A stretch of 64,000 nt of DNA from Microbulbifer litoralis (GCF_023634065.1 NZ_JALKCV010000010.1:62001-126000); one strand, 5' to 3'; shown: positions 1-10,133, counted from the first letter of the stretch. Numbers and translations are program-made. Notes: generated from the sequence alone by a model not told the origin.

Positions 1-214
1 CTTCGTTCTCGATCGGATCGCGGGTGGGCTTCTGTTCCATGTCCGGGGTCATGCCGCCGCCCTGGACCATAAAGTTGTCGATCACCCGGTGGAAGATGGT
101 GCCGGTGTAGAAATCGTCGCGGCAGTACTGCAGGAAGTTGGCCGCGGTCTTCGGTGCCTTGTCGAAGTCCAGTTCGATGGCGATATCGCCGTGGGTGGTA
201 TGCAGGGTGATCAT
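1..214 (-). CDS. ppiB: Peptidyl-prolyl cis-trans isomerase B, cyclophilin type (partial)
   Basis: This is the N-terminal 71 codons of a cyclophilin running off the left edge of the window. The translation begins [20 protein letters not shown] and continues through the cyclophilin core [13 protein letters not shown], which carries the catalytic Arg of the FHRVI motif and the FMVQGGD-like segment. It lacks a signal peptide, so it is the cytoplasmic PpiB type that catalyses proline isomerisation during protein folding. It is transcribed divergently from glnS; the pair is separated by about 210 bp that must hold both promoters. The C-terminal half is not visible. Confidence 0.93.
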   Translation of the reverse strand, partial: MITLHTTHGDIAIELDFDKAPKTAANFLQYCRDDFYTGTIFHRVIDNFMVQGGGMTPDMEQKPTRDPIENE

Positions 215-382
215 AAAACGTCCTAATCGGTGACTGTGGGGCGGCATAATACCGTTTAGCCGCGGGCTGTAAAACGAGAAAGCGGGCAGGGGCGCTTTCT
301 GTTCAAAAAGTGATCGGTCTGTGATGGTTACTCCAGTCCAAAACGGATTTTGTCAATCGGGTACTCTCCGCCTTAACTAAGC

Positions 383-388
383 TATAAT
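383..388 (+). promoter_or_regulatory. Candidate -10 box of the glnS promoter
   Basis: A perfect TATAAT lies 38 bp upstream of the glnS start codon in the ppiB-glnS divergent gap. The nearest good -35 match (TTGTCA at 350-355) is 27 bp away, too far for ordinary sigma-70 spacing, so the -35 element is either weak or replaced by other contacts. The call rests on the -10 box alone. Confidence 0.4.
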
Positions 389-426
389 CCGCCGCTTACA
401 TTCGCCGAGCTGTAATAGAGAATCCT

Positions 427-2100
427 ATGACATCCGAGAGCAAGCCCGCTCACTTTTTACAGAACATCATTCGCGAAGACCTGGCCGAGGGCCGCGTGTC
501 CCAGGTGGTGACCCGCTTCCCGCCGGAGCCGAACGGCTACCTGCATATTGGCCACGCCAAGTCCATCTGCCTGAACTTCGGCCTGGCGGAGGAGTTTGGC
601 GGTGCCTGTAACCTGCGCTTCGACGACACCAACCCGGCGAAGGAAGAAGAGGAGTATGTCGACTCCATCAAGCGCGATGTCACCTGGCTGGGTTTCGAGT
701 GGGCCGGCAACGTCAAGTACACGTCGGACTACTTCGAACAGCTGCACGACTGGGCGCTGCACCTGATCCGCGAAGGCAAGGCCTATGTCTGCGACCTGTC
801 GCCGGATGAGGCGCGCCACTATCGCGGCACCCTGAAGGAGCCGGGCAGGAACAGCCCCTTCCGCGATCGCAGTGTCGAGGAGAATCTCGAATTGTTCGGA
901 AAGATGAAGGACGGCGTGTTCGACGAGGGCCAGTGCAGCCTGCGCGCCAAGATCGATATGGCGGCGCCGAACATCAACCTGCGCGACCCGGTGATCTACC
1001 GTATCAAGAAAATGGCGCACCACCAGACCGGCGACAAATGGTGTGTCTATCCGAGCTACGACTTTGCCCACGGCCAGTCCGATGCGCTCGAGGGGGTCAG
1101 CCACTCCATCTGTACACTGGAATTCGAAGACCACCGCCCGCTGTACGAGTGGTTTATCGACAACCTGCCGGTGCCGGCGCAGCCGCACCAGTATGAATTC
1201 GCGCGCCTGAACCTGAACTACACCGTGGTTTCCAAGCGCAAGCTGAAGCAACTGGTGGATGAGGGCCATGTGGACGGTTGGGACGATCCGCGCATGCCGA
1301 CCCTGTCCGGCCAGCGCCGCCGCGGATTGACCCCGGCGTCGATCCGCAGGTTCTGCGAGATGATCGGCGTGACCCGCTCCGATTCCGTCGTCGACGTGGG
1401 GATGCTGGACTACTGTATCCGCGATGACCTGGACAAGAATGCACCGCGGGCCATGTGTGTGCTGGAGCCGCTCAAGGTCACCCTCAGAAATTACCCGGAG
1501 GGCCGACGCGAGCTCCTGAGCGCACCCGGCCATCCGGTGCGCGAGGACCTGCCGGCCCGCGAACTGCCGTTCACCGGCACCGTGTATATCGAGCGGGAAG
1601 ATTTTCGCGAGGAAGCCAACAAGAAATACAAGCGCCTGGTACTGGGCAAGAAAGTGCGCCTGCGCAACGCCTATGTGATCCAGGCCGAGGACGTGGTCAA
1701 GAACGCCGATGGCGAGATCGTGGAAGTGATCTGTTCCGTCGATCTCGATACCCTGGGGGAAAACCCGGCGGACGGCGTCAAACCCAAGGGCGTGATCCAC
1801 TGGGTCAGCGCCGACGAAAACGTCGACTGCGAAGTGCGTCTCTACGATCGCCTGTTCGACGACCCGGCGCCGGATGCCGGTGGCAAGAACTTCCTCGACC
1901 ACGTCAACCCGGACAACCTGCAGATACTGACCGGCTGCAAGGCGGAAATCGGCCTCGCCAGCGCCGAGCCGGAGCAGGGCTACCAGTTCGAGCGCCAGGG
2001 GTATTTCTGTCGCGACAGCAAATACGGCAGTGCGGACAAGCCGGTTTTCAACCGTACCATTGGCCTGCGGGATTCATGGGCCAAGGAACAGAACAAGTAG
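427..2100 (+). CDS. glnS: Glutaminyl-tRNA synthetase
   Basis: This class I aminoacyl-tRNA synthetase charges tRNA-Gln with glutamine in the cytoplasm. The 557-residue length matches bacterial GlnRS (about 550). The HIGH signature appears as [14 protein letters not shown] near residue 35, and the KMSKS-equivalent loop reads VVSKRKL near residue 270, the form normal for GlnRS. The C-terminal half is the two-barrel anticodon-binding region. The start follows the -10 box at 383-388. cysS follows 96 bp downstream, and the gap holds an inverted pair of palindromic repeats. The glnS-cysS order fits Cellvibrionales-type genomes (inference). Nothing in the protein is unusual. Confidence 0.97.
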   Translation: MTSESKPAHFLQNIIREDLAEGRVSQVVTRFPPEPNGYLHIGHAKSICLNFGLAEEFGGACNLRFDDTNPAKEEEEYVDSIKRDVTWLGFEWAGNVKYTSDYFEQLHDWALHLIREGKAYVCDLSPDEARHYRGTLKEPGRNSPFRDRSVEENLELFGKMKDGVFDEGQCSLRAKIDMAAPNINLRDPVIYRIKKMAHHQTGDKWCVYPSYDFAHGQSDALEGVSHSICTLEFEDHRPLYEWFIDNLPVPAQPHQYEFARLNLNYTVVSKRKLKQLVDEGHVDGWDDPRMPTLSGQRRRGLTPASIRRFCEMIGVTRSDSVVDVGMLDYCIRDDLDKNAPRAMCVLEPLKVTLRNYPEGRRELLSAPGHPVREDLPARELPFTGTVYIEREDFREEANKKYKRLVLGKKVRLRNAYVIQAEDVVKNADGEIVEVICSVDLDTLGENPADGVKPKGVIHWVSADENVDCEVRLYDRLFDDPAPDAGGKNFLDHVNPDNLQILTGCKAEIGLASAEPEQGYQFERQGYFCRDSKYGSADKPVFNRTIGLRDSWAKEQNK

Positions 2101-2112
2101 CCAGATCCATGC

Positions 2113-2175
2113 GGTGCGCACGGCGCACCCTACCAGGCTGCAGCGAAATTCGACGTAGGGTGCGCCGCGCGCACC
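2113..2175. repeat. Inverted pair of R1 palindromic repeats (REPIN-like)
   Basis: Two copies of a 21-bp element with core GGTGCGC-CGT-GCGCACC face each other in the glnS-cysS gap: 2113-2133 in minus orientation and 2155-2175 in plus orientation, separated by 21 bp. The second copy has one change in the loop (CGC for CGT). The same element occurs at 21589, 40823, 40869, 52376 and 52697, and in degraded form at 52109, around the RAYT gene. Paired REPs of this form are called REPINs and are mobilised by RAYT proteins. Confidence 0.85.
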
Positions 2176-2196
2176 GAACCGAAAGATTGCGAGAAG

Positions 2197-3579
2197 ATGG
2201 CTCTACAGCTCTACAACACCTTTTCCGGAAAGAAAGAACCCTTCAAGCCGCTAGTGGAAGACCGCGTGCGCATGTACGTCTGTGGTCCCACCGTCTACAA
2301 CCGCGTGCATATCGGCAACGCGCGCCCGGTGGTGGTGTTCGACACCCTGTACCGGCTGCTGAAACGCAATTACAGCGACGTGATCTACGCGCGCAATATC
2401 ACCGATATCGATGACAAGATCATGAAGGCGGCGCGGGATGGGGGTGAGGAGATCGGCGTACTCTCGGCGCGCTTTTCGCAAGCCTATTTCGAGGATATGG
2501 CCGCGCTCCACAACCTGGAACCGGATATCGTCCCCTACGCCACCCAGCACCTGCCGGAAATGATCGCCATGATCGAACGGCTGGTCGAGAAGGGCCATGC
2601 CTACGCGGCCGAGGGCCATGTGCTGTTTGCGGTGGAGAGCATGGCCGACTACGGCAAACTGTCCAAGCGCTCCCTGGACGACATGCTCGCCGGTGCGCGG
2701 GTCGAAGTCGCGCCCTATAAAAAGTACGCCGGCGACTTCGTGCTATGGAAACCCTCCCGCGATGACGAGCCGGGCTGGGACAGCCCCTGGGGCCGCGGCC
2801 GCCCGGGCTGGCACCTGGAGTGCTCGGCAATGATCCAGAAACACCTGGGCGAGACCATCGATATCCACGGCGGCGGCCGCGACCTGACCTTCCCGCACCA
2901 CGAGAACGAGCGCGCCCAGAGCTGCTGCGCCAATGGCACAGACTTCGTGCGCTACTGGATGCACAACGGCTACGTCAACATTGACGGCGAGAAGATGTCC
3001 AAATCCCTGGGTAACTTCCGCATGGTCAACGACCTGCTCGGCCATTACCCGGGAGAGGTGCTGCGCTTTGCGCTGCTGTCCGCCCACTATCGCTCGGAGC
3101 TGAATTTCAGCGCCGATTTGCTGGACCAGGCGTGGCGCACACTGGACACCCTCTACGGCGCGCTGCGGGAAACCGAATCCGTGGCCGCGGCGGAGCCCGA
3201 CCTGGGTGGTTCCGCGTTTATCGCCGCGCTGGAAGACGACCTGAATACCCCCGTTGCCATCAGCGAACTGCACCAGATCGCCAAGGACCTGAACAAGGCC
3301 GATGCCGCGGACAGGCCGCATCTCAAGGCCACACTGCTCGCCGCGGGCGAGATGCTGGGTATACTGCAGGGGGACCCCGAGGCCTGGTTCCAGGCGGCGC
3401 GCGGTGGTGACACCGAAGAGGCGATCTCCGCCGGGGAAATCAAGCAACTGATTGCCGAACGCGCCCAGAGCAAGAAAGACAGGAACTTTGCCCGCGCCGA
3501 CGGGATCCGCGATGAGCTGAAAGCCAAAGGTGTAGTGCTTGAAGACAGCCGCGAAGGCACCAAGTGGCGCCGGGAATAA
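2197..3579 (+). CDS. cysS: Cysteinyl-tRNA synthetase
   Basis: This class I synthetase charges tRNA-Cys with cysteine. The 460 residues match the family (about 460). The HIGH-like motif is in [19 protein letters not shown] near residues 25-43, including the zinc-ligand Cys of CGPTVYN. The second signature [11 protein letters not shown] is near residue 265, and the HHENERAQ segment supplies further zinc ligands. The start ATG sits after the repeat pair and a purine-rich GAGAAG. Downstream, two repeat elements (3601-3767) separate it from the small lipoprotein and jetA, so read-through into the jet operon is possible but unproven. Confidence 0.97.
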   Translation: MALQLYNTFSGKKEPFKPLVEDRVRMYVCGPTVYNRVHIGNARPVVVFDTLYRLLKRNYSDVIYARNITDIDDKIMKAARDGGEEIGVLSARFSQAYFEDMAALHNLEPDIVPYATQHLPEMIAMIERLVEKGHAYAAEGHVLFAVESMADYGKLSKRSLDDMLAGARVEVAPYKKYAGDFVLWKPSRDDEPGWDSPWGRGRPGWHLECSAMIQKHLGETIDIHGGGRDLTFPHHENERAQSCCANGTDFVRYWMHNGYVNIDGEKMSKSLGNFRMVNDLLGHYPGEVLRFALLSAHYRSELNFSADLLDQAWRTLDTLYGALRETESVAAAEPDLGGSAFIAALEDDLNTPVAISELHQIAKDLNKADAADRPHLKATLLAAGEMLGILQGDPEAWFQAARGGDTEEAISAGEIKQLIAERAQSKKDRNFARADGIRDELKAKGVVLEDSREGTKWRRE

Positions 3580-3600
3580 TAACTCGTTATCTGACGATGT

Positions 3601-3674
3601 CGTCATTCCGGCGGAGGCCGGAATCCAGAGGCTCCCCGGGGCTTCGATCTGGATACCGGCCTCCGCCGGTATGA
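3601..3674. repeat. Inverted pair of R3 repeats (CGTCATTCCGGCG type)
   Basis: The element beginning CGTCATTCCGGCGG at 3601 is followed by its inverted partner ending CCGCCGGTATGAC at 3674. Together they can fold into a long hairpin directly after cysS. The same arrangement recurs at 6359-6424 inside the jet operon, and a single copy lies at 21518. It may act as a transcription terminator or mRNA 3' end, but no T-tract follows. Confidence 0.8.
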
Positions 3675-3690
3675 CTATGTTGGGAGTTTT

Positions 3691-3767
3691 GTAGGATGGG
3701 CAAAGCGCAGCGTGCCCATCAGAGTCCGGGAAGATGGGCAGGTCGCTGCGTTCCTTTGTCCATCTTG
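3691..3767. repeat. R4 repeat with a degenerate inverted partner
   Basis: A 30-bp element beginning GTAGGATGGGCAAAGCGCAG occupies 3691-3720, and a degenerate inverted copy spans about 3733-3767. An identical 30-bp copy in the opposite orientation lies at 37011-37040, in the batB-batD gap. Two such matches 33 kb apart show this is a dispersed family rather than local sequence. Confidence 0.75.
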
Positions 3768-3787
3768 CAGAAAATACGGAAAGCAGA

Positions 3788-3982
3788 ATGAAAAAACTAT
3801 TTGTCATGGTCACCTCCATCATCGCCCTGGCAACCCTCACCGCCTGCGAACCCAAGCGCGGTTCCGAGAAGTGGTGCAAGAAAATGGACGAAACCCCGAA
3901 AGGAGACTGGACCCTGAGCGATGCCGGTGACTACACCAAGTACTGCGTACTGAACCAGAAACCGGACGAGAACGAGCAGTAA
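3788..3982 (+). CDS. Small DUF3012-type lipoprotein
   Basis: A 64-residue protein starting MKKLFVMVTSIIALATLTAC has a clear type II signal peptide with a lipobox ending at Cys20, so the mature protein should be a lipid-anchored peptide of about 45 residues. The mature part (GSEKWCKKMDETPKGDWT, then AGDYTKYC) has the paired cysteines and W/K pattern that I recognise as DUF3012, a small family of unknown function. ATG 3788 was chosen over an upstream in-frame start at 3734 because the latter would bury the signal peptide behind repeat-derived sequence. The stop is only 15 bp before the jetA start, so the two are probably cotranscribed; a defence role is not implied. Confidence 0.8.
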   Translation: MKKLFVMVTSIIALATLTACEPKRGSEKWCKKMDETPKGDWTLSDAGDYTKYCVLNQKPDENEQ

Positions 3983-3997
3983 GCGGACGTTACGCCG

Positions 3998-5428
3998 TTG
4001 TTTTTCGAGGACCGCTACCAGCATTTCTTCCGCCCGCTCACCGGTAAATACCGCGAGCAGGTGGTGGAATGCCTGCGTCTGTTGTACGAGCGCCTGTACA
4101 CCGCCAAGGCGGACTACGGCGAGTCGCTGGTGCGCGAACAGATACTGGAGATTTTCGGCGAGGCCCTGACCCGCGCACCGCAGCTGGAGGGCGAAGACGG
4201 GGACGCCGAGTATACCGAGGGCCGCTTCCGCAACCTGCGCGAGCAGGCCGTCTGGGTCCTGAATAGCCTGGTGGAATACGGCTGGCTGGAGAAACTGGTC
4301 GACAGTGCCACCCTGTCGGTGACCTATCCATTCAGCCGCCGCGGCCGCCTGTTCACCCAACCGCTGGTGGAGCTGAACAGCACCCGCGTGCGCACCCGCC
4401 ACCGCAATACCCGCAATACCCTGAACGCGCTGGAAGCCTTCGCCGGGCGCGGCGAGGTCTACGACCTGATCGACGCCTGGGAGTACTCCGAGCGCATCGT
4501 CGCCGACTTCACCGATATGATCGCCGAGCTGGAAGAGCGCAAGCGCGAGCTGGTGCGGGAAGTGGAAGCGCAGATCCTGGTGCAGCAGGCCACCGATGAA
4601 TTCTTCTCCTTTATGGAGAGCCGCTTCCAGCCGGACCTGGCCATCCGCCTGTCCGCCGACAGCGTGGAAAAACACCGGGACTCCATCGACCGGGTGATCG
4701 GGCAGATTCGGCGCAAGAAAAACGAGCAGAAGGCGGAATGGGAACGGCGCCTGCGCCAGTTGCTGCCGGAGCTGGCGGTGGAGGGGCAGTCCATCCTGTG
4801 GATGATGCTGGATACCATCGAGGACCGTATGCGCCGCGCCTGTGAAGTCAAGCTGCCGGCCCTGCGCCAGGCGCTGCACGGCTTCACCAAACGCGCCGAG
4901 ATCATCATCCGCCAGCTCAGCTATCTGCAGAGCAGCAGCGAGGGCGCCTTTTCCGAGTTGTGCCAGGAACTGGGCAGTGCCGATGATCGCGGTGAACTGC
5001 TGGAACAGCTGGGCGAGGCGATGTCGACCTTCCAGCTGCGCCTGTTCGACCCGAAGCAGGTGCAACTGTGGCAGCGCAGCCGCCGCCAGCCGGTCAATAC
5101 CCGTGTGCAGGAGAATGCGCCGCTGGAGGCGGAAAACCGCAGGGAGATATTGTTACAGCAACTGCTGGACCAGGCGTTCACTATGAACAGTGGCCAGATA
5201 AAGGATTATATGAGCCGCGCACTGGGCAATGGCCGCGTAGTAAGAAGCTCGGAGTTACCTGTACGTGACGCGCGAGACCTGTTGGCCATGAGTCATGCGC
5301 TGGAAGCTGGTGCGGCCAATCAGGTTTCATCGGAATTCGAGCTTCGTATCTCCGATGAAAAACGCCGCGGTAAAAACGTTTACCTGGAATTTGATGAGTT
5401 CAAGTTTGAGTTGGTACTCCGAGATTGA
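3998..5428 (+). CDS. jetA: Wadjet JetA / condensin MksF-like subunit
   Basis: This 476-residue protein is the kleisin-type subunit of an SMC defence complex (Wadjet JetA, also called MksF). The complex recognises small circular DNA by loop extrusion and has it cut by JetD. The N-terminal region (FFEDRYQHFFRPLTGKYREQ) matches my recollection of JetA families outside the DUF3375 type. The middle is strongly helical with charged repeats (ELEERKRELVREVEAQ near residue 180) and the C-terminus ends in a short beta-rich segment. The start is TTG at 3998, in frame with no ATG nearby and preceded by only a weak ribosome binding site. Assignment relies heavily on the following jetB, jetC and jetD. The subtype (type II-like) is tentative. 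Confidence 0.82.
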   Translation: MFFEDRYQHFFRPLTGKYREQVVECLRLLYERLYTAKADYGESLVREQILEIFGEALTRAPQLEGEDGDAEYTEGRFRNLREQAVWVLNSLVEYGWLEKLVDSATLSVTYPFSRRGRLFTQPLVELNSTRVRTRHRNTRNTLNALEAFAGRGEVYDLIDAWEYSERIVADFTDMIAELEERKRELVREVEAQILVQQATDEFFSFMESRFQPDLAIRLSADSVEKHRDSIDRVIGQIRRKKNEQKAEWERRLRQLLPELAVEGQSILWMMLDTIEDRMRRACEVKLPALRQALHGFTKRAEIIIRQLSYLQSSSEGAFSELCQELGSADDRGELLEQLGEAMSTFQLRLFDPKQVQLWQRSRRQPVNTRVQENAPLEAENRREILLQQLLDQAFTMNSGQIKDYMSRALGNGRVVRSSELPVRDARDLLAMSHALEAGAANQVSSEFELRISDEKRRGKNVYLEFDEFKFELVLRD

Positions 5429-5461
5429 GCGAGATCCGCAGAGCCGGTGCCGGCACGGACT

Positions 5462-5553
5462 GTAGCCCGGATGCAGGCGCGCAGCGCCGGAATCCGGGAG
5501 GGTGGCTCCATTCCGGGCGATTCCCGGATTCCGCTGCGCTCCATCCGGGCTAC
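5462..5553. repeat. Inverted pair of R2 repeats in the jetA-jetB gap
   Basis: A plus-oriented element GTAGCCCGGATGCAGGCGCG (from 5462) faces its inverted partner ending CATCCGGGCTAC (to 5553). Other copies of this family are at 11564-11597, 14120-14152 and 18516-18597. The pair occupies most of the 160-bp gap between jetA and jetB and would form a long RNA hairpin in the operon transcript. Confidence 0.82.
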
Positions 5554-5588
5554 GGCAGAGGCCGGAATAGATTGGTAGAGAAATAAAA

Positions 5589-6314
5589 GTGATTGAACAG
5601 GCTTTGGAAGAGGCGCTGACACAGTGCCGTACAACGCGCAGTGAATTCTCCGAGCTGCTGGTGCGCCTGCTCGACTACGGCGTGATCTGCCGCGACGAGA
5701 GCAATATTGAAACGCTGCTCTACGACCGCTTCCAGCGCTGTGAGCAACTGGTGCGCGAGTGGCTGCAGCCGCTGGGTGTGCGGCTGCAGCACGACAGTCG
5801 CTTCCGCTTTATCCGCGTCTACCCACCCGGCTCCGAAGTGCCGGCTATGCCGGACCAGGAAGAACCGCACCACGGCGGTTTCCGCGCGCGCCTGACACAA
5901 CAGGAAGTGGCGGCCATCCTGGTGCTGCGGGTGGAATACGACAAATGCCTGCGCGAGGGGCAGGTGGACGAGCAGGGTTGCGTGGCGCTGTCGCTCGAAG
6001 CGCTGGAACTGGGTCTGCGCAACCTGCTGAAAATGTCGCTGCCGGAGAAACTGGCGGAGCGCAAGCAGTTGCTGAAAAAACTGCGCCAGCTGCGCCTGGT
6101 CCAGTTTGCCGGTGAGGACAGCGAGGCCGTCGCCGATACCCTGTTGCGGGTGCGGCCCACCATCGCCCAGTTCGTGACGGAAGCCACGCTGCAGCAACTG
6201 CTCGATCGGGAGCCGGGCGAGCGGGCGGAAGTGGAAGCTGAAGGGCAAGAACAGGAACGGATAACGCCGGACAGCGAAGACCACAGCCTGTTCGCCGAAA
6301 CGGAAGCCGGATAA
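5589..6314 (+). CDS. jetB: Wadjet JetB / MksE-like (DUF4194-type) subunit
   Basis: A 241-residue acidic protein sits between jetA and the SMC gene, the position of JetB/MksE (KITE-type subunit, DUF4194 in many Wadjet systems). It binds the kleisin and regulates the SMC head. The N-terminus ([20 protein letters not shown]) is followed by a winged-helix-like region containing [13 protein letters not shown] near residues 75-90, and by [18 protein letters not shown], a motif I associate with DUF4194-like proteins. The GTG start at 5589 follows AGAGAAATAAAA. Its C-terminal tail is Glu-rich and probably disordered. Identity depends on the operon context as much as on sequence. Confidence 0.82.
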   Translation: MIEQALEEALTQCRTTRSEFSELLVRLLDYGVICRDESNIETLLYDRFQRCEQLVREWLQPLGVRLQHDSRFRFIRVYPPGSEVPAMPDQEEPHHGGFRARLTQQEVAAILVLRVEYDKCLREGQVDEQGCVALSLEALELGLRNLLKMSLPEKLAERKQLLKKLRQLRLVQFAGEDSEAVADTLLRVRPTIAQFVTEATLQQLLDREPGERAEVEAEGQEQERITPDSEDHSLFAETEAG

Positions 6315-6358
6315 TAGAAACGCTCATTAATTCAAACCTATCTTGATGTATAGGGTTT

Positions 6359-6424
6359 CGTCATTCCGGCGCATGCCGGAATCCAGGGGGCACGAACTGG
6401 ATACCGGCCTTCGCCGGCATGACG
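6359..6424. repeat. Inverted pair of R3 repeats in the jetB-jetC gap
   Basis: The element starting CGTCATTCCGGCGCATG at 6359 faces the inverted partner CTGGATACCGGCC...GGCATGACG at 6397-6424. It is the same arrangement as 3601-3674. The right arm supplies an ATG (6419) in frame with jetC, so an automatic caller would start jetC inside the repeat. Confidence 0.82.
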
Positions 6425-6448
6425 AATCGACTGGCGCCAGATAAAAAT

Positions 6449-9400
6449 ATGTTTCTAAAAAAACTGATCCTGATCAACTGGGGCAATATTCCGCAACTGG
6501 AATACGAATTCGGCCCCATCAACCTGTTTTCCGGTGGCAATGGCTCCGGCAAGACCACGGCCGCGGACGCCATCCAGACGCTGATGACCGCCGCCCACGA
6601 CACGCTGTTCACCTTCAACCCGGGCCAGGATGAAACCACCCAGCGTGGCCGCGGCGGCAAGCAGGTGCGCACCCTGGCGTCCTACGTGCTCGGCTGTGAC
6701 GACGGCAGCTACGCGCGGCTGCAGCCCACCGACTGCTATATCACCGGCGTTTTCTACCCCACCGAGGGTGAGGACGGCGAACCGTTTACCGCGGTGATGG
6801 GCATCCGCGCACACCTGGACTCCAGCAGCAAGCCAGCACAGGCGCGCCAGGATGCGCTGAAGTTTTTCGTGATTCCCGGAGAGCAACTGGCACTGACCGA
6901 TTTCGTCAAGGAATACCGGGACGGCAAGCATTTGCTGGCGCTGGACAAATTCTACAGCGTGGCCAGCAAGCAGTTCGAGAAAGTCGAGCAGTACGACAAG
7001 AAAAAGGCCTACCTGCGCCGTCTCTACGGCGCGCTGCGCGGGCGCCGCGATGCGGTGCCGGATCGCGAGGCCACGCATGCGGCGCGCACCTTCTCCAACT
7101 TTATGGCCTACAAGCCGGTCAAGAGCATCAACGACTTCGTCGCCCAGGAGGTGCTGGAGAAACGCGACCTGGGCGACGCCATCCGCTCAGTGTCCGAGTT
7201 GATGAAGACCATCCACGGTATGGAGCAGGAGGCGCGCGAGATCGTCGAGCGCGTCGACTCGCTGCAGCGCATCGCCGAATCCGCCGATCTCTATACCGAG
7301 CAGTGGCGGCAACTGCGGGTGCAGGAATACCTGCGGGCCAAACACCAGCAGCTGCAGGTGCAGAAAACCTACCTCGAGGGCAAGAACCGACAGAAGGAAT
7401 CGCGCGCGGAACTGGAGCACAGCAGCCGCGAAATCCAGCTGGCGGAACAGCGCAGCCGCGAACTGAATGAGCAACTGGTATCCGTACAGGCGCAGCGCCA
7501 GGGGATTGCCGCGCTGCGCACCAAGGACGAGCTGGACCGCAATATCGCCGATGCCAACCGCGCCCTGGCGGCGCTGGCCAATCCACTGTCGGCGCAGCAG
7601 AAAACCTTTGCCGCCAACCGCACGGCCGCGAGCGACTTGCTGGAACTGATCAACAGCACTTCCGTGTCCATGGAAATGCCGGCCTTCGCCGACAAGGGGC
7701 TGCTCAAGGCGATCAAGTCCGCGGCCCGCGCCGAGGATTTACCCGACCTGCAGAACCTGCTGGGCCGCGACTGGATCGACCTGGCCGCGCAGGAATCCCT
7801 GCGCGAGCAGGTGGCCGCGGCGGAATCCCTGCAGAGCCGACTGGTGGAACAGCTGGGCGAGCCGGGTTCCGGCGACGGTTCCCTGCGCGAACAGGTCACC
7901 GAACTGGTTTCCCGCGGTGAGCTGCGGGTACAGCAGTTGCAGAAACAGCTACACCAGCAGGAGAGCCGTATCCACCACCTGCAGTCCAACCGGGTGCGTT
8001 ACCCGCAGTCGGTGGAGCAGGCCCTGGCCGCCATTCGCGAACAGTGCCCGCAGGCGGAGCCGCAGGTGCTGTGCGATTTTGTCGAGGTGCTGGACGAACG
8101 CTGGCAGATGGCGGTGGAAGGTTATATGGGCGGCGCGCGTTTCTCGATCATCGTCGAGCCGGCCTGCGAGGCCGAGGCGATCCGCATCGTGCGCAGCCTG
8201 TCCGGCCGCAATAACCGCGCACGGGTGATCCAGGGGGACAAGGCGCGCCGGGATGCGGAGCGCATGGAGCCGCCGGCCAGATCGATCCTGGAGTTGATGT
8301 CTTTCTCCCACAAGACCGCCGAGTACTACCTGCGCGCCTCCTACGGCTCGGTACTGCAGGTGCGCGACGCCGAGGAGCTGCGCGGCACCCGCCGCGGCCT
8401 CACGGCCGAGGGCCTGGCCAGTGGCAACTACAGTATGTGGCGCTGCGATATCGACGAGGCGGACCTGGTCTTCGGCCAGGGCGCCCGCGCCCGCGCGCTG
8501 GCGGCGCAGCAGCAGGCGCTGGAGCAGCTGCTGCTGGAAGCTTCGCAGGTCAACGATCAGCAGCGCCAGTTGCGCCGTATCGGCGATGCGGTGCGGGCGT
8601 TGGCACCGCTGAAACTGCTGGAGTCAGTCGACGCGGCACTGTCGGCGCAGCGGGAGCTGCGCAGCGCCGAACAGGCGCTGGCCAACCTGGACCTGGACGA
8701 CGGTATCGAGCTGGAGCGGCAGGCCTCGGAACTGCACGACAAGCTGGAGGCGGAGCGCAAAACCCAGGCCGGCCTGCAAAAGCAGGTGGGCAAGCTGGAG
8801 CGGGACCTGGAAAATATCGACAAACAGCTCAAGGGCCTGTCGACGCAGCTGGATACGCTGGAGGAAACCCTGGCCGATTGCGAGGCGGCGGTACAGCGCA
8901 TCGTGCATATCAGCCCGGATTTCGATGCCGAATCCACCCTGCAGAGAGCCGATGACCAGGCGGCCCGGGCCGGCAGCAGTTTCGATTTCTCCGAGGATAT
9001 CGAGGAGTGGCAGGGGCTGCTGCAGAAATACCAGAACCAGTTGCTCAGTGGCGTGCGGGATTACAACAGCAACTGCAGCACCGGCGACACACTGGCGTTC
9101 GATCCGGATTTTTCCGCCGGTCACAACGAGGGTCAGTTCAAGCTGGTATGCCAGCTGGTGGAGCAGGTGACGGCGCTGCGCAACCGCCTGAAGAACAACC
9201 TGCTGGTGGACCGCCACGAGCAGCTCACCGGCCTGAAGAAATCCTTCAACACCACCTTCGTCACGCATCTGTGTCACGCCATTTACCAGTCGATCAACGA
9301 CGGCAAGCGGGTGCTGGACGACCTGAACAAGGAACTGGAGCACCATCGCTTCGGTGCCGACCGCGAGCGCTTCCGCTTCGATTACAAGTGGGTGCCGGAA

Positions 9401-10072
9401 TTCCGCGAGTACTGGGGCTTTTTCAAGGCGGTGATCGAGCTGCCCAACCTGGGTGAGGAGGAGAGCCTGTTCGACGCGCAACTCAGCGACGAGCAGGCCA
9501 GGGTGCGCGACAGGCTGCTGAATATGCTGCTCAGCGATGACGAGCAACTGGCGCGGCGGGAATTGGAGCGCATCAGCGACTACCGCAATTACCGCAACTA
9601 CGAGATCTACAAGGAGCCGGACGGCAAGGAGCCGATCGCGCTCAGCCAGTATGGTACCGGTTCCGGCGGCCAGCTTGAGACACCGGCCTATATCATCCGC
9701 TCGGCGGCGGTCACCTCGGCGTTTCGCTTTAACGAGGGCAGCAGCCACCTGCAGATGGTGCTGGTGGACGAGGCCTTCTCGAAGATGGACGAATCCCGCT
9801 CGCGGGAGGTGATCCGCTACCTGACCGAAACCTTGGGCCTGCAGCTACTGTTTATCATGCCGTCGAGCAAATCCGGCCCTTTTATGGACCTGATCTCCAA
9901 CCAGTTCGTATTCAGCAAGTGTCCGAGTGCGACGCCCATCGGTGAACTGAATACCCGCGTTTACGTGGACCGCAAGGTCTGCAATAGCGAGCGGATCGCC
10001 GAACTCTGGGCCAATCACCGCCGCACAATCCGCCAGCAGGCGTCGTTGGAATTTATGGATATGGTGGAGTAG
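6449..10072 (+). CDS. jetC: Wadjet JetC / MksB-like SMC ATPase
   Basis: This 1207-residue SMC-family ATPase is the motor of the Wadjet/Mks complex. MFLKKLILINWGNI opens the N-terminal head, Walker A is GGNGSGKT at residues 29-36, an ABC-signature-like YGTGSGGQ is near residue 1070, and Walker B is LVDEAFSKMDES near residue 1105. Between them are two long heptad-rich coiled-coil arms (about 240-420 and 730-860) around a hinge-like region near 520-660. ATG 6449 is preferred over the longer frame at 6419, which begins inside a dispersed repeat and adds TNRLAPDKN with no family support. The gap to jetD is 258 bp and repeat-filled. Confidence 0.9.
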   Translation: MFLKKLILINWGNIPQLEYEFGPINLFSGGNGSGKTTAADAIQTLMTAAHDTLFTFNPGQDETTQRGRGGKQVRTLASYVLGCDDGSYARLQPTDCYITGVFYPTEGEDGEPFTAVMGIRAHLDSSSKPAQARQDALKFFVIPGEQLALTDFVKEYRDGKHLLALDKFYSVASKQFEKVEQYDKKKAYLRRLYGALRGRRDAVPDREATHAARTFSNFMAYKPVKSINDFVAQEVLEKRDLGDAIRSVSELMKTIHGMEQEAREIVERVDSLQRIAESADLYTEQWRQLRVQEYLRAKHQQLQVQKTYLEGKNRQKESRAELEHSSREIQLAEQRSRELNEQLVSVQAQRQGIAALRTKDELDRNIADANRALAALANPLSAQQKTFAANRTAASDLLELINSTSVSMEMPAFADKGLLKAIKSAARAEDLPDLQNLLGRDWIDLAAQESLREQVAAAESLQSRLVEQLGEPGSGDGSLREQVTELVSRGELRVQQLQKQLHQQESRIHHLQSNRVRYPQSVEQALAAIREQCPQAEPQVLCDFVEVLDERWQMAVEGYMGGARFSIIVEPACEAEAIRIVRSLSGRNNRARVIQGDKARRDAERMEPPARSILELMSFSHKTAEYYLRASYGSVLQVRDAEELRGTRRGLTAEGLASGNYSMWRCDIDEADLVFGQGARARALAAQQQALEQLLLEASQVNDQQRQLRRIGDAVRALAPLKLLESVDAALSAQRELRSAEQALANLDLDDGIELERQASELHDKLEAERKTQAGLQKQVGKLERDLENIDKQLKGLSTQLDTLEETLADCEAAVQRIVHISPDFDAESTLQRADDQAARAGSSFDFSEDIEEWQGLLQKYQNQLLSGVRDYNSNCSTGDTLAFDPDFSAGHNEGQFKLVCQLVEQVTALRNRLKNNLLVDRHEQLTGLKKSFNTTFVTHLCHAIYQSINDGKRVLDDLNKELEHHRFGADRERFRFDYKWVPEFREYWGFFKAVIELPNLGEEESLFDAQLSDEQARVRDRLLNMLLSDDEQLARRELERISDYRNYRNYEIYKEPDGKEPIALSQYGTGSGGQLETPAYIIRSAAVTSAFRFNEGSSHLQMVLVDEAFSKMDESRSREVIRYLTETLGLQLLFIMPSSKSGPFMDLISNQFVFSKCPSATPIGELNTRVYVDRKVCNSERIAELWANHRRTIRQQASLEFMDMVE

Positions 10073-10133
10073 CTTCACAATGATCGGTTTTTTTCGGGGC
10101 TCCCAAGGTGGTGCCCATTAGAGAGCTTTGGGC

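Noticed and set aside
3734..3787. An N-terminal extension of the DUF3012 lipoprotein
   Set aside because: The extra 18 residues come from R4 repeat DNA and would precede the signal peptide.
6449..10072. JetC as chromosomal MukB
   Set aside because: It is shorter than MukB (about 1480), is followed by a TOPRIM nuclease gene and lacks mukF/mukE-type partners beside smtA.
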